Source of the DNA: an uncultured Prevotellaceae bacterium
GTDB lineage: Bacteria; Bacteroidota; Bacteroidia; Bacteroidales; Bacteroidaceae
Direction: 5' to 3'
DNA length: 37,332 bases
Assembly (NCBI GenBank): GCA_902788605.1
Contig: CADAKX010000042.1
Span: 1 to 37,332, forward strand
This document shows, piece after piece, positions 33,653-37,332 of this stretch. A model generated the notes under the pieces. It did not search any database. It was not told the DNA's origin and was given only the letters and a program-made list of their open reading frames with translations. Every line of letters begins with the position of its first letter. Within the stretch, counting starts at the first letter, position 1. A program made the translations under genes and the position numbers.

Positions 33653-35567
33653 CCACAGGCTTTCCCGTAAGCTCAGCCTGAGCATCATGCTGATGGCCAT
33701 CCCCGTGTTCATGCTGTCGCTGGGTCTCTTCTATTCCCAGTTGCGCTATCTCATCCGCCAGGAAGCCATCGGACGCTCTAACAGCATCCTGCGCACCACC
33801 ATCCAGCGCGTCAGCAATTATATGACCACCATCGAGGCCTCTACCAATGCCAATGCCTGGCTGTTGGAAGAGAACTTCCGTCCCGACTCGCTGAAACTCA
33901 TCACCCAGCGCATCGTGCGTCTCAACCCCAATATGCTGAGCTGTACGGTCAGTGCCGAGCCCGACCTCTTTCCCCAGTATGGCCGTTATTTCTCGGTCTA
34001 TACCCTGAATGATGGCGACTCTATCACCACCGTCATGGAGACCGACTATGCCTATTACGACAAGGCGTGGTATAAGACACCGCTCAGTTCTGGCAAGGCA
34101 TGCTGGGTCGATCCCTTTATCGACTATACCGAGGGTGCTGTCAATCACAACGAGGCCGTGGCCACCTATTGCCGTCCGCTCTGCTCGCCCACCGGCAAGA
34201 TCCTGGGTGTCGTCGCCACCGAGTTTTCGTTTGCCCAGTTGGCCGAAAAGATTATTGCCACCGAGGACACCTATCCCAATGCCTATTTCTTCCTGTTGGG
34301 AGGCGACGGTCGCTATCTCATTCATCCCGACTCCACGCTGCTTTTCCGCAAGTCTATCTTCACCGATACCGACCCCAGAAAGAATGCCGACCGCATCGCC
34401 CTGGGCCACGAGATGACCGGTGCCAAGCAGGGCACCATGCATGTGATGGTCAATGGCAAGCTCTGCCATGTGAGCTATTGCCCCGTGCCCGGCACCGACT
34501 GGAGCCTGGCCATGGTGTGTCCCGATGCCGAGGTGCTGTCAGGTTTCAACCGTTTGGGCTATGTCATCATCCTGATTCTCCTGCTGGGCTTTGTCGGCAT
34601 GGCATGGCTGTGTCGCAATGTGGTGCGCCAGACCATCCAACCCATCAATCGTCTTCTGATGTACACCCAGCATGTTGCCGATGGAAACTACAACGAGAAG
34701 ATAGTCCACACCAACAAGACCGACGTGATAGGCCAGTTGCAAAACGGCTTTGCCACCATGCAGGAGGCCCTGCACGAACATATGGGTTCCATCAGCCGCA
34801 TGGCCGATGAACTGAAGATGCGCAACGAACAGAGTGCGCGCGAGATGACCCTGGCCGAGGAGACGGTGCGCAGGAAGACCCTGTTTATCCAGAACCTCTC
34901 CCACCAGATGCGCACGCCCCTCAACATCATCTTGGGCTTTGTCGATGTGGTGCAGGATTATGTCGTGGCGCGCGACAAGGAACGAGACAGTCAGGGCAAG
35001 GCTCCTAACGGCGATTTGAGTGAAATCTCTAGCATGATGAAGTACAACGCCATCCACCTGAAGCGCATGATACTGATGCTCTTCGACAGCTCGTCGACCA
35101 CTGGCGCCGAGGAACTGATGCGCGACCGCCACGACGAGGTGTCGTGCAACGATGTGGCACGCGAGAGCATCGAACTCACCGAGGAGCACTTCCAGGGCAT
35201 CAAGATTGCCTTCCAGACGGTGGTGAGCGACTCCTTGCACCTGCTTACCAACCACCTCTACCTCATGAGGTCCATCCGCGAGTTGCTCTACAACTCTGCC
35301 AAGTATTCCGATGGCAAGCATATCCGCCTTTTGGTCACCGAGACCACTGCCAGCGTGTGCTTCATTGTCGAGGACGTGGGTCCTGGTCTGCCCGAGCAGT
35401 CCGATGACCTGCTGTTCAAGCCCTTTGTCAAGCTCGATGACCTCTCCGAGGGTCTCGGCCTTGGCCTACCGCTCACCAAGCGCCATGTCCTGAGTCTGGG
35501 TGGCGACCTGACCTTCGACCCCAACTATCGCGAGGGTTGTCGCTTCGTTTTGGAATTACCCAAATAA
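33639..35567 (+). CDS. Cache-HAMP sensor histidine kinase
   Basis: 642-residue complete inner-membrane kinase. TM1 about 13-33; double-Cache sensor (YYDKAWYKTPLSSGKACWVD; YLIHPDS); TM2 about 306-326; HAMP about 328-382. HisKA has His422 in LSHQMRTPLNIILGF. The ATPase domain has N-box LLYNSAKYS, G1 EDVGPGLPE and G2 GLGLGLPLTK. It is closest within the window to the kinase at 20799 (shared YYxKxWYK...W(I/V)DP motif and the same domain spacing). It overlaps the preceding pseudokinase by 14 nt. No receiver domain or response regulator is adjacent. A beta-barrel gene follows 18 nt downstream, probably in the same transcript. Confidence 0.93.
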   Translation: MSVFSHRLSRKLSLSIMLMAIPVFMLSLGLFYSQLRYLIRQEAIGRSNSILRTTIQRVSNYMTTIEASTNANAWLLEENFRPDSLKLITQRIVRLNPNMLSCTVSAEPDLFPQYGRYFSVYTLNDGDSITTVMETDYAYYDKAWYKTPLSSGKACWVDPFIDYTEGAVNHNEAVATYCRPLCSPTGKILGVVATEFSFAQLAEKIIATEDTYPNAYFFLLGGDGRYLIHPDSTLLFRKSIFTDTDPRKNADRIALGHEMTGAKQGTMHVMVNGKLCHVSYCPVPGTDWSLAMVCPDAEVLSGFNRLGYVIILILLLGFVGMAWLCRNVVRQTIQPINRLLMYTQHVADGNYNEKIVHTNKTDVIGQLQNGFATMQEALHEHMGSISRMADELKMRNEQSAREMTLAEETVRRKTLFIQNLSHQMRTPLNIILGFVDVVQDYVVARDKERDSQGKAPNGDLSEISSMMKYNAIHLKRMILMLFDSSSTTGAEELMRDRHDEVSCNDVARESIELTEEHFQGIKIAFQTVVSDSLHLLTNHLYLMRSIRELLYNSAKYSDGKHIRLLVTETTASVCFIVEDVGPGLPEQSDDLLFKPFVKLDDLSEGLGLGLPLTKRHVLSLGGDLTFDPNYREGCRFVLELPK

Positions 35568-35585
35568 TCGTTTTCTCTAAGCCGG

Positions 35586-36239
35586 ATGAAGAGAATCTTT
35601 TTAATAGTAATAATCGTGTTGTTTGCGTTGCGAGCCATTGCCCAGATTCCCTATTTCGCGGGAACCGTGGGCGATGGCAAACTCTACGGCTACACGTCGC
35701 TGAAGGGCCGCCCGGGACTCAATCAACAGGAGACCTACACCACCTTCCAGTATGGCCTCTCATCTCATGTCGATGCCGGTATCGACCTCTACACGGGTCC
35801 CGACTGCGCCTATTGGGGCGCCCTGATTCGGGGCGGCCTGCCCCTCTGCCAGTGGTTCAATGTGGGTGGCGAGGTCATTGCGTCGCTCGACCTCAACGAC
35901 CGCATGCACTTCTCCTATCTCACCTCGGGACTCTATCTCAACGGTGCCATCACGCCCGATAACCGCCTTTTCTGGTGCAGCAACACGTGGTGGGTGCGCT
36001 ATCGCGGAGGCCACGAGACCTATTCCAACTACGAGTACCTGGGCTACCACATCCCCCTGCCTCAGGGTCGATCGTTGACCCCCATGGTTGGCGCCGTGCA
36101 TTCCTGGCAGTTTGACGACGACCTCCAGCCTGCCGCCGGCCTTTATTTCTCCTTCGGCGCCTATAACCTCTATCTCTGGAGCCACGACCTCCTCGCCACC
36201 CATCCCCGCTTTGTCCTCGGCCTGGACTTTGTGCTTTGA
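35586..36239 (+). CDS. Predicted outer-membrane beta-barrel protein of unknown function
   Basis: 217-residue protein with signal peptide MKRIFLIVIIVLFALRAIAQ and alternating aromatic/polar strands (YFAGTVGDGKLYGYTSLKG; FNVGGEVIASLDL; YFSFGAYNLYLWSH) ending in a Phe/Leu-rich strand FVLGLDFVL. This fits a small outer-membrane barrel. I do not recognise a named family. It starts 18 nt after the sensor kinase with no terminator visible between them, so it is probably co-transcribed and may be part of the same sensing or envelope response. Third codon positions are C/G-rich, like the kinase genes before it. Confidence 0.75.
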   Translation: MKRIFLIVIIVLFALRAIAQIPYFAGTVGDGKLYGYTSLKGRPGLNQQETYTTFQYGLSSHVDAGIDLYTGPDCAYWGALIRGGLPLCQWFNVGGEVIASLDLNDRMHFSYLTSGLYLNGAITPDNRLFWCSNTWWVRYRGGHETYSNYEYLGYHIPLPQGRSLTPMVGAVHSWQFDDDLQPAAGLYFSFGAYNLYLWSHDLLATHPRFVLGLDFVL

Positions 36240-36333
36240 TATCGTTAACATCATAATTTATGAAAAAGAACTGAACTGAATGTTCTCCAAGGTCTGAAAA
36301 ATTCTTTTAAATACATAACTTAAAAATTTATTA

Positions 36334-37011
36334 ATGAAGAAAACTATGAAGAAAATGATGATGACGCTGTTTATGGCAACAGTTGCCCTGGCAGCAAGTG
36401 CACAGAACGAGATTGGTCAGCTTACCCTGCAGCCCAAGCTTGGTATTAACCTCGCAAACATAACTAATATGGAGGTCGTTACCAATCCGTTTACCGATGA
36501 AACCGAGAAAAGTAATATCAAGAGCGATTTCGCTGTTGGTGTTGAGGCCGAATATGGCTTGACCAAGAAATTCTCTGTGGCTGCTGGTATCCTCTATTCT
36601 CGTCAGGGTACTGATTTCGGCACGTATAAGATTTATGGTGGTGCTGGTGGCGCTCTCAGCGGTGGCTGGGATAAGTATGAGTATAATATGGGTTACCTGA
36701 ACATCCCCATCGTGGCAAACTACTATTTCGCTGAGGGTTGGGCCATCAAGGCTGGTATCCAGCCTGGCTTCCTGCTGAGTGCCAAAGTAAAGGTTGATGG
36801 CGTAGGCGGCACACCGAGTGTGGATACTGACGTCAAGGATGATAGCAAGACTTTCGACCTGGCTATCCCCCTCGGCATCTCTTATGAGTTCAGCAACTTC
36901 GTGGTTGACGGCCGCTACAACCTTGGCTTGACCAAGATTAACAAGAATGGTGACGAATCCTACAAGAACAACGTCATCCAATTCACCTTTGGTTACAAGT
37001 TCTCACTCTAA
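36334..37011 (+). CDS. PorT-like outer-membrane beta-barrel protein
   Basis: 225-residue outer-membrane protein of the Bacteroidota beta-barrel (PorT-like/OMP_b-brl) type. Signal peptide to about residue 23 (ALAASAQ); a start at the second ATG four codons on is possible. Strands typical of the family are LTLQPKLGINLANI, FAVGVEAEYGLTKKFSVAAGILYSRQG (in parts), YLNIPIVANYYF, WAIKAGIQPGFLLSAK, and the C-terminal QFTFGYKFSL with terminal aromatic residue. It is preceded by a 94-nt AT-rich gap with no recognisable -7 box. Codon use is less C-rich than in the upstream sensors. The function beyond being a barrel is unknown. Confidence 0.85.
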   Translation: MKKTMKKMMMTLFMATVALAASAQNEIGQLTLQPKLGINLANITNMEVVTNPFTDETEKSNIKSDFAVGVEAEYGLTKKFSVAAGILYSRQGTDFGTYKIYGGAGGALSGGWDKYEYNMGYLNIPIVANYYFAEGWAIKAGIQPGFLLSAKVKVDGVGGTPSVDTDVKDDSKTFDLAIPLGISYEFSNFVVDGRYNLGLTKINKNGDESYKNNVIQFTFGYKFSL

Positions 37012-37013
37012 AG

Positions 37014-37030
37014 GCGCCCGGGGCGCTTAA
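37014..37030 (+). terminator. Possible terminator after the PorT-like gene
   Basis: GC-rich hairpin (GGCGCC / GGGCGC-type, about 7 bp, tight loop) directly after the stop codon. No T-run follows, so this is tentative. A 10-bp palindrome AAAACGTTTT at 37075-37084 is the only other structure seen before 37175. Confidence 0.35.
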
Positions 37031-37174
37031 GGCTATACCCCTTATGCCGCCGAGGGTTACCTCCTGTGATATCAAAAACGTTTTGTGACCCGCCCGAATC
37101 TTTATGAGCAGGGCTTTTAACGGCAATGCGCATCATCTTTCCGAAAAAAGTTGGAGTTCCCACAAGAAATTGGA

Positions 37175-37192
37175 TAATTTTGAGTAATTTTG
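37175..37192 (+). promoter_or_regulatory. Two overlapping-phase TAATTTTG -7 boxes
   Basis: TAATTTTG occurs at 37175-37182 and again at 37185-37192, exactly 10 nt apart, upstream of the reading frame at 37214. They may give alternative start sites one helical turn apart. Confidence 0.5.
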
Positions 37193-37213
37193 CGCCAGTT
37201 AAAAACGTGTGTA

Positions 37214-37332
37214 ATGAATAATGTCACCATGAAGAATTATAATAAAGGAAAGAAACTGCTTTCAGAAAGATTCTACCTGACATGGGCAGGAGAACAGATG
37301 AGTTGGACGGTACGAATGACGATGAAGATGCG
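37214..37332 (+). CDS. Hypothetical protein, 5' part only, cut by window edge
   Basis: Open reading frame from ATG 37214 (MNNVTMKNYNKGKKLLSERF; or from ATG 37229) to the window end without stop, about 39 codons. No domain or signal peptide recognised. Support is only the paired -7 boxes upstream and the open frame. Confidence 0.35.
   Translation, partial: MNNVTMKNYNKGKKLLSERFYLTWAGEQMSWTVRMTMKM

Noticed and set aside
32120-33712. 530-codon open frame antisense to the pseudokinase gene
   Set aside because: Fully overlaps a well-supported membrane sensor, has no recognisable domain and is His/Gly/Val-rich, as expected from the complement of C-rich codons.
33528-34469. 313-codon antisense open frame over the second sensor kinase
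   Set aside because: Same reasoning: a shadow of the kinase coding strand with low-complexity Gly/Ile/Val composition.
34100-34810. 236-codon plus-strand open frame within the second sensor kinase
   Set aside because: Out-of-frame shadow with a composition rich in His, Arg and Pro and no domain.
1-37332. tRNA, rRNA, CRISPR arrays, insertion sequences, integrase sites, riboswitches
   Set aside because: None recognised on reading both strands; repeats found are short hairpins or the 9-nt array only.

Overview
The window looks like a piece of a gut or rumen Prevotella-type genome (Bacteroidota). The evidence is threefold. Promoters match the Bacteroidota pattern (TTTG, about 20 nt, TAnnTTTG). 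Several secreted enzymes end in the conserved Prevotella C-terminal tail (YDIxGQRV...GIYIxNGKKxxK type). One gene is a GH10 xylanase fused to a CE1 feruloyl esterase, as in Prevotella ruminicola Xyn10D-Fae1A.

Layout. Positions 1-9027 are minus-strand secreted xylan-side-chain genes, in transcription order GH43-CBM6, GH115, a second GH115 (broken), a CE1-type esterase, and an edge-truncated, broken GH29 fucosidase with its own promoter. A small plus-strand nitroreductase (9119-9613) is followed by a convergent minus-strand GH29 fucosidase (9603-11219). Divergent from it on the plus strand is GH10-CE1 (11453-13639) with its own terminator. Next is a GH30 / GH8 / type-B carboxylesterase operon (13805-19206) ending in a perfect 15-bp hairpin. 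From 19352 to 22715 lies an overlapping pair of Cache-HAMP sensor proteins, the second a complete histidine kinase. It converges on pflA (22737-23480) and pflB (23509-25681, broken). A GH97 / GH98 operon (25927-30952) follows, then an overlapping trio of Cache sensors (31117-35567), a beta-barrel protein (35586-36239) and a PorT-like outer-membrane protein (36334-37011). A possible new reading frame runs off the right edge.

How the genes fit together. The hydrolases cover most linkages of a complex glucuronoarabinoxylan. GH10, GH30 and probably GH98 cut the backbone and GH8 trims the oligomers. GH115 removes (methyl)glucuronic acid, GH43 arabinose, GH29 fucose and GH97 probably galactose. CE1 and the type-B esterase remove acyl groups. 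No SusC/SusD pair and no hybrid two-component regulator is visible here. PflA/PflB would feed fermentation of the released sugars.

The most unusual element is the sensor arrangement, seen twice. A complete Cache-HAMP-HisKA-HATPase kinase is preceded by an overlapping paralogue that keeps the Cache and HAMP parts but lacks the ATPase domain, with Asp or Thr where the phospho-acceptor His should be. The same type of gene holds the same position in both units, as if a two-gene module had been duplicated. The second unit adds a third, tail-less Cache membrane protein. No response regulator is nearby.

Three otherwise normal genes (GH29 at the left edge, the first GH115, pflB) each carry a frame-breaking gap of about 14, 76 and 74 nt relative to their families. 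These are either real lesions or assembly errors. No RNA genes, CRISPR arrays, insertion sequences or riboswitches were recognised, and no gene-free stretch exceeds 300 bases.
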